Shown here piece by piece: positions 44,928 to 53,096 of a stretch of 64,000 nucleotides of DNA. The position numbers and the translations under genes are program-made. Every line of letters begins with the position of its first letter. The stretch's first letter is position 1. The notes under the pieces are model-generated. The model was not told where the DNA came from. It searched no databases and saw only the letters and a program-made list of their open reading frames with translations. The stretch is taken from assembly GCF_900109945.1 (NCBI RefSeq), contig NZ_FOBX01000006.1, positions 62,001-126,000 of the forward strand, read 5' to 3'. The stretch is from Bradyrhizobium sp. OK095. Lineage in GTDB: Bacteria; Pseudomonadota; Alphaproteobacteria; Rhizobiales; Xanthobacteraceae.

Positions 44928-44961
44928 GTAATCCTTCCTGCAATGACGCGCAGGAGGTTCG

Positions 44962-46341
44962 ATGTCCATTTTCGACAATCCGTTTGATCCCGATCGCAGC
45001 CTTCGCGCCGGCTGTGCCTGTGGCCAGCATCAATCTGCGGCGGAGCATGAGCAGGCCACGGCACTGCGCTGTGACCCCGTCGAGAGCGAGGAGAAGCGCT
45101 ACGAGGGCGTCGTCGCCTCCGCCGTGATGCGCGCGATGTTTCCGCAGGATTTGGCGCGGCGCGCCTTCCTGAAATCGGTCGGGGCGTCCACGGCGCTTGC
45201 CGCGCTGTCGCAGTTTTTCCCGCTTCAGACCGCGACCGAAGTTTTTGCGCAGGCCGGCACGCCTGAGAAGAAGGACCTCAAGGTCGGCTTCATCCCGATC
45301 ACTTGCGCCACGCCGATCATCATGGCGGCGCCGCTCGGCTTCTATTCCAAGCACGGCCTCAACGTCGACGTGGTCAAGACCGCCGGCTGGGCCGTGGTTC
45401 GCGACAAGACCATCAACAAGGAATACGACGCCGCGCACATGCTGGCGCCGATGCCGCTCGCAATCTCGTTGGGCTTGGGGTCGAATCCAGTTCCGTTCGC
45501 GGTGCCCGCGATCGAGAACATCAACGGGCAGGGCATCACGCTTGCCATGAAGCACAAGGACAAGCGCGATCCGAAGGACTGGAAGGGGATGAAGTTCGCG
45601 ATCCCCTTCGACTATTCCATGCACAATTATCTGCTGCGCTATTATCTCGCCGAGCACGGCATCGATCCTGATACCGATGTGCAGCTGCGCTCGGTGCCGC
45701 CGCCGGAAATGGTCGCGAATTTGCGCGCCGACAACATCGACGGCTTCCTCGCGCCCGACAACATCTGCCAGCGCGCGATCTACGACGGCGTCGGCTTCAT
45801 GCATCTGTTGTCCAAGGAGATCTGGGACGGCCATCCCTGCTGCAGCTTCGCCGCCAGCCGCGAATTCATCACGACCGCGCCGAACAGCTTTGCCGCACTG
45901 ACGCGCGCCATCGTCGATGCCACCGCTTATGCGTCGAAGGCGGAGAACCGCAAGCAGATCGCGGAGGCGATCGCGCCCGCCAACTACATCAACGCGCCGG
46001 TCACCGTGCTGGAGCAGGTCTTGACAGGCACCTATGCCGACGGCCTCGGCGGCGTGAAGACCGACGCCAAGCGCGTCGATTTCGATCCGTTCCCCTGGCA
46101 GTCCTTTGCGGTCTGGATGCTGACGCAGATGAAGCGCTGGGGCCAGATCAAGGGCGATGTCGACTACAAGGCCGTCGCCGAGCAGGTTTATCTCGCGACC
46201 GACACCAGGAAGCTGATGACCGAGATGGGCCTCACGCCGCCCACGAGCGCCTACAAATCGTTCGCGGTGATGGGCAAGACGTTCGATCCGGCGAAGCCGG
46301 AGGACTATGTCGCCAGCTTCAAGATCAAGAAGGCGTCGTGA
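44962..46341 (+). CDS. NrtA/CynA-type ABC substrate-binding protein
   Basis: 459 residues. A Tat motif (RRAFLKSVG, residues 66-74) sits behind an unusually long N-terminal leader with CAC and other cysteines (RAGCACGQHQ). The mature domain is NrtA/SsuA-like: DLKVGFIPITCATPIIMAAPLGFYSKHGLNVDVVKTAGW. It is probably exported folded through Tat and delivers nitrate, cyanate or a related anion. It is first gene of the sigma54-controlled operon with the permease, ATPase and cyanase. Confidence 0.88.
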   Translation: MSIFDNPFDPDRSLRAGCACGQHQSAAEHEQATALRCDPVESEEKRYEGVVASAVMRAMFPQDLARRAFLKSVGASTALAALSQFFPLQTATEVFAQAGTPEKKDLKVGFIPITCATPIIMAAPLGFYSKHGLNVDVVKTAGWAVVRDKTINKEYDAAHMLAPMPLAISLGLGSNPVPFAVPAIENINGQGITLAMKHKDKRDPKDWKGMKFAIPFDYSMHNYLLRYYLAEHGIDPDTDVQLRSVPPPEMVANLRADNIDGFLAPDNICQRAIYDGVGFMHLLSKEIWDGHPCCSFAASREFITTAPNSFAALTRAIVDATAYASKAENRKQIAEAIAPANYINAPVTVLEQVLTGTYADGLGGVKTDAKRVDFDPFPWQSFAVWMLTQMKRWGQIKGDVDYKAVAEQVYLATDTRKLMTEMGLTPPTSAYKSFAVMGKTFDPAKPEDYVASFKIKKAS

Positions 46342-46355
46342 TGATAACGCGCGCG

Positions 46356-46498
46356 CTCTCTTTACCTCGCCCCGCTTGCGGGGAGAGGTCGGATCGCTCT
46401 TGCGATCCGGGTGAGGGGGTACAGGTCTCTCGACGATCTCACATGTGGAGAGAAGCCCTTCACCCCAACCCTCTCCCCGTAAGAACGGGGAGAGGGAG
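46356..46498. repeat. Palindromic repeat inside the transporter operon
   Basis: It contains CCTCGCCCCGC-TTGC-GGGGAGAGG and the closing CCCTCTCCCCGT...ACGGGGAGAGGGAG hairpin. It separates the binding-protein and permease genes. Its last bases GGGGAGAGGGAG lie directly before the permease ATG and can serve as the ribosome site. Confidence 0.78.
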
Positions 46499-47341
46499 AT
46501 GACCACTACGTCCCTCCGCCTCCGCGCCGGCCTTGTTTCAATCGTGCTGCTCGCTGCGTTCCTCGGCATCTGGCATCTCGCCACGCGCTCGGCCGGCCCC
46601 ACGACGGCCATGAGCCCGGAATACGCCAAGCTGATGGGCCTCACCGCCACGCAGGGCAAATCCGCGATGCCCGGCCCACTCGACGTCGGCGCAAAGCTCT
46701 GGGAGCATTTGCGGCGGCCGTTCTACGACAACGGGCCGAACGACAAGGGGCTCGGCATCCAGCTCGGCTACTCGATCGCGCGCGTCGGCATGGGCTATCT
46801 GCTCGCGGTGCTCGTCGCCATCCCGCTCGGCTTCCTGATCGGCATGTCGCCGCTGCTGAGCAAGGCGCTCGATCCCTTCATCCAGGTGTTGAAGCCGATC
46901 TCGCCGCTGGCATGGATGCCGCTCGCGCTCTACACCATCAAGGATTCTTCGATCTCGGCGATCTTCGTCATCTTCATCTGCTCGATCTGGCCGATGCTGC
47001 TCAACACCGTGTTCGGCGTGGCGAGCGTGCGCAAGGAATGGATCAACGTCGCGCGCACGCTGGAGGTCGGCACGCTCAGGCGAGCCTTCACGGTGATCCT
47101 CCCCGCAGCGGCGCCGACGATTTTGACCGGCATGCGCATCTCGATCGGCATCGCCTGGCTCGTGATCGTCGCGGCCGAGATGCTCGTCGGCGGCACCGGC
47201 ATCGGCTACTTCGTCTGGAACGAGTGGAACAACCTCTCGATCACCAACGTCATCATCGCGATCCTGCTGATCGGGGTCGTCGGCATGCTGCTCGATCAGA
47301 TCCTCGCGCGCTTCACGCGCATGGTCACGTTTCCGGAGTAG
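46499..47341 (+). CDS. NrtB/CynB-type ABC permease
   Basis: 280 residues, six membrane helices. The permease signature GVASVRKEWINVARTLEVGTLRRAFTVILPAAAPTILTGMR (about residues 175-216) carries the EAA loop. Start MTTTSLRLR at 46499; frames starting upstream would translate the palindromic repeat (PSPQPSPRKNGE), a typical over-extension artefact. It belongs to the NitT/TauT group. It is 5 bp from the ATPase gene. Confidence 0.9.
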   Translation: MTTTSLRLRAGLVSIVLLAAFLGIWHLATRSAGPTTAMSPEYAKLMGLTATQGKSAMPGPLDVGAKLWEHLRRPFYDNGPNDKGLGIQLGYSIARVGMGYLLAVLVAIPLGFLIGMSPLLSKALDPFIQVLKPISPLAWMPLALYTIKDSSISAIFVIFICSIWPMLLNTVFGVASVRKEWINVARTLEVGTLRRAFTVILPAAAPTILTGMRISIGIAWLVIVAAEMLVGGTGIGYFVWNEWNNLSITNVIIAILLIGVVGMLLDQILARFTRMVTFPE

Positions 47342-47346
47342 GGACC

Positions 47347-48270
47347 ATGACCGACAAATTCATCTCCATCGAAGGCATCTCAAAGCGCTATCCCGGCGCG
47401 AGCGGTGCCACGACCACCGTCTTCGAAAATCTCTGGCTGTCGATGGCGCGCGGCGAGTTTTGCTGCGTGATCGGTCATTCCGGCTGCGGCAAGACCACGG
47501 TGCTCAACATCCTCGCCGGCCTCGATGCGCCGAGCGAGGGCGTCGTCATCGTTGACGGGCAGGCGATCTCGGGCACGAGTCTCGATCGCGCCGTGATCTT
47601 CCAGAGCCACGCGCTGCTGCCGTGGCGCACCGTGCTCGGTAATGTCGCGTACGCCGTGAGCTCGAAATGGCGGAAGTGGGATCGCGCCAAGGTTAAGGCG
47701 CATGCGCAGACTTTTATCGATCTCGTGGGCCTGACGGGTTCGGAGCACAAGCGACCGTCCGAGCTGTCCGGCGGCATGAAGCAGCGCGTCGGTATCGCAC
47801 GCGCGCTGTCGATCACGCCGAAAATGATGCTGATGGATGAGCCGTTCTCGGCGCTGGATGCGCTGACGCGCGGCACGCTGCAGGACGAGGTGCGCCGGAT
47901 TTGTCTGGAGACAGGGCAGACCGCGTTCATGATCACCCATGATGTGGACGAGGCGATCTACCTCGCCGACAAGATCTTTCTGATGACCAACGGCCCCGGT
48001 GCGGTGCTGGCCGAGGTCGTCGAGAACCCGCTGCCCAGGGATCGCGGCCGCACCGACCTGCACCGCCATCCGCTCTATTACGCACTGCGCAACCACATCA
48101 TCGATTTCCTGGTGACGCGCAGCAAGACATTCGTCGCCGAGACGCCCGACCACGATCCGCGCAGCGTGCCCGTGATCCACATCGGCAAGCCCGGATTGAC
48201 GATCGCATCAAGCGGCGACGAGCCACGACAGGCCTGGATACCCGGGACCAATCCCGGATTAAGTGCTTAA
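47347..48270 (+). CDS. NrtD/CynD-type ABC ATPase
   Basis: 307 residues. Walker A GHSGCGKT (residues 43-50), signature LSGGMKQRVGIARAL (about 140), Walker B MMLMDEPFSALD, and the switch histidine MITHDVDEAI are all present. A 40-residue C-terminal extension (FVAETPDHDPRSVPVIHIG) goes beyond the core. It energises import for the preceding permease. It lies 16 bp upstream of cyanase. Confidence 0.9.
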   Translation: MTDKFISIEGISKRYPGASGATTTVFENLWLSMARGEFCCVIGHSGCGKTTVLNILAGLDAPSEGVVIVDGQAISGTSLDRAVIFQSHALLPWRTVLGNVAYAVSSKWRKWDRAKVKAHAQTFIDLVGLTGSEHKRPSELSGGMKQRVGIARALSITPKMMLMDEPFSALDALTRGTLQDEVRRICLETGQTAFMITHDVDEAIYLADKIFLMTNGPGAVLAEVVENPLPRDRGRTDLHRHPLYYALRNHIIDFLVTRSKTFVAETPDHDPRSVPVIHIGKPGLTIASSGDEPRQAWIPGTNPGLSA

Positions 48271-48286
48271 AAAGGGAGACCCTGAC

Positions 48287-48769
48287 ATGAAACGCGAAGA
48301 CCTCACCGAAAAGCTGCTCGACATCAAGCGCGAGAAGGGCTGGACCTGGAAGCACATCTGCGAGCAGATCGGCGGCTATTCCGAGGTGCTGATAACAGGC
48401 GCGATCCTCGGCCAGATGAAGCTGACCAAGCCGCAAGCCGCGAACGCCGCAGAGCTGTTCGGCCTGACGAAGGCCGAGACCACCATGCTCAACGAAACGC
48501 CGATGCGCGGCATGCCGATGCCGCCGACCGATCCCCTGATCTATCGCTTCTATGAGCTCGTGATGGTCAACGGTCCGGCCTGGAAGGCACTGATCGAGGA
48601 GGAGTACGGCGACGGCATCATGTCGGCGATCGATTTCGACATGGTGATGGAACGCCTGCCGAACCCGAAGGGCGATCGCGTCAAGATTACGATGTCAGGT
48701 AAATTCCTGCCCTACAAATACTACGGCGCCAGCGGCAATGTGCCGGAGTATGGCTTCAAAGAGGATTGA
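48287..48769 (+). CDS. cynS: Cyanate hydratase (cyanase)
   Basis: 160 residues from ATG 48287. Cyanase converts cyanate and bicarbonate to ammonia and CO2. The catalytic triad is present: Arg87, Glu90 (YRFYELV) and Ser113 (GDGIMSAIDF), equal to Arg96, Glu99 and Ser122 of the E. coli enzyme. The C-terminus extends to YKYYGASGNVPEYGFKED. Its position behind the NrtA/B/D-type transporter supports cyanate uptake and degradation as a nitrogen source. The operon is probably under sigma54 control. Confidence 0.95.
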   Translation: MKREDLTEKLLDIKREKGWTWKHICEQIGGYSEVLITGAILGQMKLTKPQAANAAELFGLTKAETTMLNETPMRGMPMPPTDPLIYRFYELVMVNGPAWKALIEEEYGDGIMSAIDFDMVMERLPNPKGDRVKITMSGKFLPYKYYGASGNVPEYGFKED

Positions 48770-48909
48770 GGCGGCGCGCGACACAACTTCGTCGCGATGA
48801 CGCGACGCGCGCTTTCGAGAGCGGCGTCGCGACTTCTTGAAAGTGATCCGCGCCGGTATGGCGCTCCGAAGCCATCGGCTCCTTGACGAACAGTCCGGCG
48901 CCGGCTGTG

Positions 48910-49257
48910 CTAACTTGTAACGAGTTGCACAGCGTAGGCGTAAGGTCCGTTCGGACTGCGTTGCGCATTCCATGCGCAGTACCAGCCGCTGCCATAGGGC
49001 AGACCGGTATCCCATCCACTCGAGCTGATATTATCCCACTGCCAGTGCTTGACGTTGTCTTGGGGATTGGGCGGAAAAAACTGGCCCGAATAGACCATGA
49101 TTTGTCCCTGCTGGGCCCTGAACGGCGCGGTGGTCTGCCAAGACAGCCAAAGATTGCCGTGCAGCTGATACGCGTTGAGGTACCACGTATAGGTGGCGGA
49201 CTTGGTTTGGACCGCTTGGGCCTGGTCGGTGATTTGCCTCGCAACCATTTCGTTCAT
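48910..49257 (-). CDS. Orphan tryptophan-rich protein
   Basis: 115 residues from ATG 49257 with a GGGGAGG site 5-6 nt upstream. No signal peptide or membrane helix is seen. The chain is rich in Trp and Tyr (YTWYLNAYQLHGNLWLSWQT, KHWQWDNISSSGWDTG, GWYCAWNAQRSPNGPYAYAV), suggesting a beta-sandwich, lectin- or toxin-like fold. Flanks are AT-rich. It lies between cynS and a second cynS tail, on the opposite strand. I cannot name a family. Confidence 0.6.
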   Translation of the reverse strand: MNEMVARQITDQAQAVQTKSATYTWYLNAYQLHGNLWLSWQTTAPFRAQQGQIMVYSGQFFPPNPQDNVKHWQWDNISSSGWDTGLPYGSGWYCAWNAQRSPNGPYAYAVQLVTS

Positions 49258-49379
49258 TATCGCCTCCCCTCAATGCTGTTGTTGATAATATTTTAGATTT
49301 TAGTTGCTGGATTTGCAACCAAAGGTCGATCACAAGGTGGTGTTGCCAAGGCTGGAAATTTTTGGAGCCAGGCCGGGCG

Positions 49380-49537
49380 GCGGCATCATGTTGGCGACCG
49401 ACTTCGGCATAGCGATCGAGCGGGTCGCCAATCCGAAGGGCGACCGCGTCAAGATCACGATGTCAGGAAAATTCCTGCCGTACAAATATTACGGCGCCAG
49501 CGGCAACGTGCCGGAGTATGGCTTCAAGGAAGGCTGA
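49380..49537 (+). pseudogene. Fragment of a second cyanase gene (3' end only)
   Basis: About 50 codons repeat the cynS C-terminus: IERVANPKGDRVKITMSGKF and KYYGASGNVPEYGFKEG, ending at TGA 49535-49537. Homology begins near the GGCATCATG at 49382. Silent and replacement differences show it is a diverged paralogue, not a recent copy. Catalytic Arg and Glu are missing, and the Ser113 position is changed (LATDF), so it cannot be active. Confidence 0.85.
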
Positions 49538-49545
49538 GGCCCTTT

Positions 49546-49632
49546 CGTCATTGCGAGCGAAGCGAAGCAATCCAGAGTCTTTCCACAGCGGCAGTCTGGA
49601 TTGCTTCGTCGCAAGAGCTCCTCGCAATGACG
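49546..49632. repeat. Palindromic repeat, CGTCATTGCGAGCGAAGCG family
   Basis: CGTCATTGCGAG...AGCAATCCAGA pairs with TCTGGATTGCT...CTCGCAATGACG. It lies between the cyanase fragment and the convergent purB gene and may terminate both. Confidence 0.82.
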
Positions 49633-49642
49633 ACGAGATGTG

Positions 49643-51082
49643 TCAGAGGATCGCGCCCGGCGTGTAGCGGGCGGCTTCAGGCTTGGCCTTAGCCAACGCA
49701 TCGACCTGCTCGGCGAAGTGATCGACCTGAGCGCCGGCATCGCCTGAATTGGCGCGGCCGTGATCGAGCACGCGCTGGAGTTCGGCTTCGCCGAGGCCGA
49801 GACGCTGATCGGCGGCGAGACGCTGCAAGAGGTCGTTCTGCACGATCTTGCCGGTGCGCAGGTCGCGAATGGCGGCGACCGCGTGCTCCTTGATGGCTTC
49901 GTGCGCGCCTTCACGGCCGGCACCCTTCTTCACCGCTTCCATCATGACCGTGGTGGTCAGCAGGAAGGGCAAATAACGGTTCAGCTCGGTCGCGACGACG
50001 GCGTCGAAAATCTCCATCTGGTCGAGCACCGAGAGCAGGGTCTCGAGCAGGCCGTCCATGGCGAGGAAGGTATCGGGCAGCATGACGCGGCGGACGACGG
50101 AGCAGGAGACGTCGCCCTCGTTCCACTGATCGCCGGCGAGGCCGGCGGCCATCGCGAGATAGCCCTTCAGCACCACATGCAGGCCGTTGATGCGCTCGCA
50201 GGAGCGGCTGTTCATCTTGTGCGGCATCGCGGACGAGCCGACCTGGCCCTTGGCAAAACCTTCGCTGGCGAGTTCATAGCCGGCCATCAGGCGCAAGGTC
50301 TTGGCGAAGCTGCCCGGACCGCTGGCGAGATCGACCAGCACGCTCACCGCACGGAAGTCGAGGCTGCGCGGATAGACCTGGCCGACGGCATCGAAGCTCT
50401 TGGGCAGGCCGAGGTGCTTGAGGATTTGCTGCTCGAGCGCGCGGGCCTTGCCGGCATCGCCGTTGAACAGGGTGATCTGGTCGAGCCGCGTGCCGACCGC
50501 GCCCTTCAGGCCGCGCGCGGGATAGGTGTCGAGCACATTGACGAGGCTCTGATGCGCCAGCAGCAACTCCTCGCCGAACATGGCGATGCGCTTGCCGAGC
50601 GTCGTGACCTGCGCGGCCACGTTGTGGGTGCGGGCCGTGAACGGCATGTCGCGGAGCTGTTTTGCGTGTTTCGCAAAACGGATCAGCGCGGCGATGGTCT
50701 TGGTCTCGATCAGCTGCAGTCCGCGGTAGACCTGGAGCTGCTCGACGTTCTCGGTGAGGTCGCGGCTGGTCATGCCCTTGTGCAGGTGCTCGTGACCGGC
50801 GAGTTCACAAAACTCCTCGATGCGCGCCTTGACGTCGTGGCGGGTGATGCGCTCGCGGCGCATGATGGACTCAAGGTTAACCTGGTCCTTCACGCGCTCG
50901 TAAGCCTCGATCACGCCATCCGGCACCGGGATGCCGAGATCGCGCTGACCTTTCAGGACGGCGATCCAGTAGTCACGTTCGAGGCGGACCTTGCCTTCAC
51001 CGCTCCAGATGGCGCGCATGGCGGGCGAGGCATAGCGTTCGGCGAGGACGTTTGAGATATGATCCTGGGACATGCCGCTCAT
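49643..51082 (-). CDS. purB: Adenylosuccinate lyase
   Basis: 479 residues. It cleaves SAICAR and adenylosuccinate in purine synthesis. The fumarase/aspartase-superfamily signature GSSAMPHKMN, and HKGMTSRDLTEN with the general acid/base residues, are present. ATG 51082 was used; MSQDHISN at 51073 is a possible later start. It is followed (upstream on the map) by the zeta-subunit gene on the same strand, and faces purC. Confidence 0.96.
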   Translation of the reverse strand: MSGMSQDHISNVLAERYASPAMRAIWSGEGKVRLERDYWIAVLKGQRDLGIPVPDGVIEAYERVKDQVNLESIMRRERITRHDVKARIEEFCELAGHEHLHKGMTSRDLTENVEQLQVYRGLQLIETKTIAALIRFAKHAKQLRDMPFTARTHNVAAQVTTLGKRIAMFGEELLLAHQSLVNVLDTYPARGLKGAVGTRLDQITLFNGDAGKARALEQQILKHLGLPKSFDAVGQVYPRSLDFRAVSVLVDLASGPGSFAKTLRLMAGYELASEGFAKGQVGSSAMPHKMNSRSCERINGLHVVLKGYLAMAAGLAGDQWNEGDVSCSVVRRVMLPDTFLAMDGLLETLLSVLDQMEIFDAVVATELNRYLPFLLTTTVMMEAVKKGAGREGAHEAIKEHAVAAIRDLRTGKIVQNDLLQRLAADQRLGLGEAELQRVLDHGRANSGDAGAQVDHFAEQVDALAKAKPEAARYTPGAIL

Positions 51083-51167
51083 TTGGCATCGCCCGGGGCT
51101 GTCTGCAAGCTGTTATGGAGCGAGCGGCGAACGGGGGTTGCCCCGCCATTCGCCGCTCCCCGTCGGC

Positions 51168-51491
51168 TTATTTCCCGGCCTTCACCTCGGCAGCCGCGAC
51201 CGCGATCAATTCGCTCATTTTGGCGCGAATCGCCTGCTCGGTGATCGCCACGCTCTTGGCGGCGAAATCACCCATGACCTTGCGCAGGACGTCTGCATCG
51301 CCGGCTTCCTCGAAATCAGCCGCGACGACCTCCTTGGCATAGGCGGTGGCGGCTTCGCCGGTGATTCCGAGCTTTTCGGCTGCCCACAGGCCGAGCAGAC
51401 GGTTGCGGCGGGCTTCCGCCTTGAACTTCTGCTCCTCGTCGAGGGCGAACTTCTTCTCGAAGCCTTCCTCGCGCTTGTCGAAATTGCTCAT
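51168..51491 (-). CDS. ATPase inhibitor subunit zeta (DUF1476)
   Basis: 107 residues: MSNFDKREEGFEKKFALDEE at the N-terminus is the inhibitory helix, followed by a four-helix bundle (FKAEARRNRLLGLWAAEKLGITGEAATAYAKEVV). The DUF1476 family is the zeta inhibitor of alphaproteobacterial F1-ATPase. Normal length. It lies between purB and purC, as commonly found. Confidence 0.93.
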   Translation of the reverse strand: MSNFDKREEGFEKKFALDEEQKFKAEARRNRLLGLWAAEKLGITGEAATAYAKEVVAADFEEAGDADVLRKVMGDFAAKSVAITEQAIRAKMSELIAVAAAEVKAGK

Positions 51492-51822
51492 GCCTTGTCC
51501 AATTCCCTGCTGGCCGGACCGGGAGGCCCTCGTTGCGAGGGCCCCGGCGCATGCCTAGATAGGGGGCACGAATCGGCAAAACAACGAGCCGTTAAGCCGC
51601 AGGCAAGGCGGTATAAGTTGGCATCGGATGAGCCGGATCGATTGTACTGGGACGGCCAATCAGATAGGTTGCCTGAGGCTCGGTTCCTGTTCTGTTTCCT
51701 TGGTCTTTCCTTGGGTTCCAGACGGGCTCCAGGCCGTTCACGGCAGCTCCGCTGTGTGTCGTCGTTCTAGTCAACCGGAGCACACCAAAGACATGGATTT
51801 CAACAAAACACGGTACATCCCC

Positions 51823-52590
51823 ATGAGCCGTCGGCGTCGCATTTATGAAGGCAAGGCAAAGGTTCTGTATGAAGGTCCCGAGCCCGGTACCCTGATCCAG
51901 CACTTCAAGGATGACGCGACCGCGTTCAATGCGAAGAAGCATCAGGTGATCGAGGGCAAGGGTGTCCTCAACAACCGGATCTCGGAGTACCTGTTTCAGC
52001 ACCTCAACGACATCGGGGTGCCGACCCACTTCATCCGCCGCCTCAACATGCGCGAGCAGTTGATTCGCGAGGTCGAGATCGTGCCGCTGGAAGTGGTGGT
52101 GCGGAACGTCGCCGCCGGCTCGCTGTCGCAGCGCCTCGGCATCGAAGAGGGCACGCAGCTGCCCCGTTCGATCATCGAATTCTACTACAAGAACGACCAG
52201 CTCAACGACCCCATGGTGTCGGAAGAGCACATCACCGCGTTCGGCTGGGCGACGCCGCAGGAGATCGACGACATCATGGCGCTCGCCATCCGTGTCAACG
52301 ACTTCCTCACCGGCCTCTTCCTCGGTATCGGCATCCGCCTCGTCGACTTCAAGATGGAGTGCGGCCGGCTGTTCGAGAACGACATGATGCGGATCATCGT
52401 CGCCGACGAGATCTCGCCGGACAGCTGCCGTCTGTGGGACATCAAGTCGAACGAGAAGCTCGACAAGGACCGTTTCCGCCGTGACCTCGGTGGCCTGCTC
52501 GAGGCCTACACGGAAGTCGCCAAGCGTCTCGGCATCCTCATGGAGAACGAGCGTCCGCAGGGCTCCGGCCCGGTGCTTGTGAAGAGCTGA
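51823..52590 (+). CDS. purC: Phosphoribosylaminoimidazole-succinocarboxamide synthase
   Basis: 255 residues from [18 protein letters not shown] (51823), the usual family start; MDFNKT at 51793, with a GGAG 12 nt upstream, is the alternative. PurC joins CAIR and aspartate with ATP. Conserved blocks: [35 protein letters not shown]. It is 13 bp from purS. Confidence 0.96.
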   Translation: MSRRRRIYEGKAKVLYEGPEPGTLIQHFKDDATAFNAKKHQVIEGKGVLNNRISEYLFQHLNDIGVPTHFIRRLNMREQLIREVEIVPLEVVVRNVAAGSLSQRLGIEEGTQLPRSIIEFYYKNDQLNDPMVSEEHITAFGWATPQEIDDIMALAIRVNDFLTGLFLGIGIRLVDFKMECGRLFENDMMRIIVADEISPDSCRLWDIKSNEKLDKDRFRRDLGGLLEAYTEVAKRLGILMENERPQGSGPVLVKS

Positions 52591-52603
52591 AGAGGAACTT
52601 GAC

Positions 52604-52846
52604 GTGAAGGCACGTGTCACCGTTACCTTGAAGACGGGCATCCTCGATCCGCAGGGCAAGGCCATCGAAGGCGCGCTGAAGTCGCTCGGCGTCGACGGCG
52701 TCGCCAGCGTCCGCCAGGGCAAGGTGTTCGACATCGAGCTCGCCGGCGCGGACAAGGCCAAGGTGGAGGCGGCGTTGAAGGACGCCGCCGACAAGCTGCT
52801 GGCGAATACCGTGATCGAGAACTATGCGATCGAGATGAAAGGCTGA
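52604..52846 (+). CDS. purS: PurS subunit of FGAM synthase
   Basis: 80 residues, GTG start at 52604. PurS is the small structural subunit linking PurL and PurQ. The pattern KARVTVTLKTGILDPQGKAIEGALKSLG...VASVRQGKVFDIEL is typical. Complete; it follows purC. Confidence 0.94.
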   Translation: MKARVTVTLKTGILDPQGKAIEGALKSLGVDGVASVRQGKVFDIELAGADKAKVEAALKDAADKLLANTVIENYAIEMKG

Positions 52847-52855
52847 GAGCTTGCA

Positions 52856-53089
52856 ATGGCCGAGGTCAGCAACGAGTTGATCTTTGAGGGTCTTAAGCAA
52901 GTGCGGCAGAGGCTCGATCGCGTTGATCACAAGATCGACGAGATCAAGTCCGAACTGAACGCGCTCCGAGGCCATCAGATTTCAATGCAGCAGGACCTCC
53001 AGAACGTTTACGGGATACTCGGACGTTCTGACATGAGGTTTGATCATATCGAGCGCAGACTCGAGTTAAACGAAGTTCCCGCGCAATAA
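52856..53089 (+). CDS. Small coiled-coil protein of unknown function
   Basis: 77 residues, MAEVSNELIFEGLKQVRQRL followed by heptad-like DRVDHKIDEIKSELNALRGHQISMQQDLQ and a second short helix. It lies 10 bp after purS, so probably the last gene of that transcript. Similar small coiled-coil proteins are common, with no assigned function. Confidence 0.65.
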   Translation: MAEVSNELIFEGLKQVRQRLDRVDHKIDEIKSELNALRGHQISMQQDLQNVYGILGRSDMRFDHIERRLELNEVPAQ

Positions 53090-53096
53090 ATCGGCT

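Noticed and set aside
46445..46498. N-terminal extension of the ABC permease (PSPQPSPRKNGE)
   Set aside because: This is translation of the palindromic repeat; the family start is at 46499.
44839..46659. A 606-codon minus-strand frame over the binding-protein gene
   Set aside because: Covers the sigma54 promoter, the ABC binding-protein gene and a palindromic repeat; only the plus-strand protein has homology.
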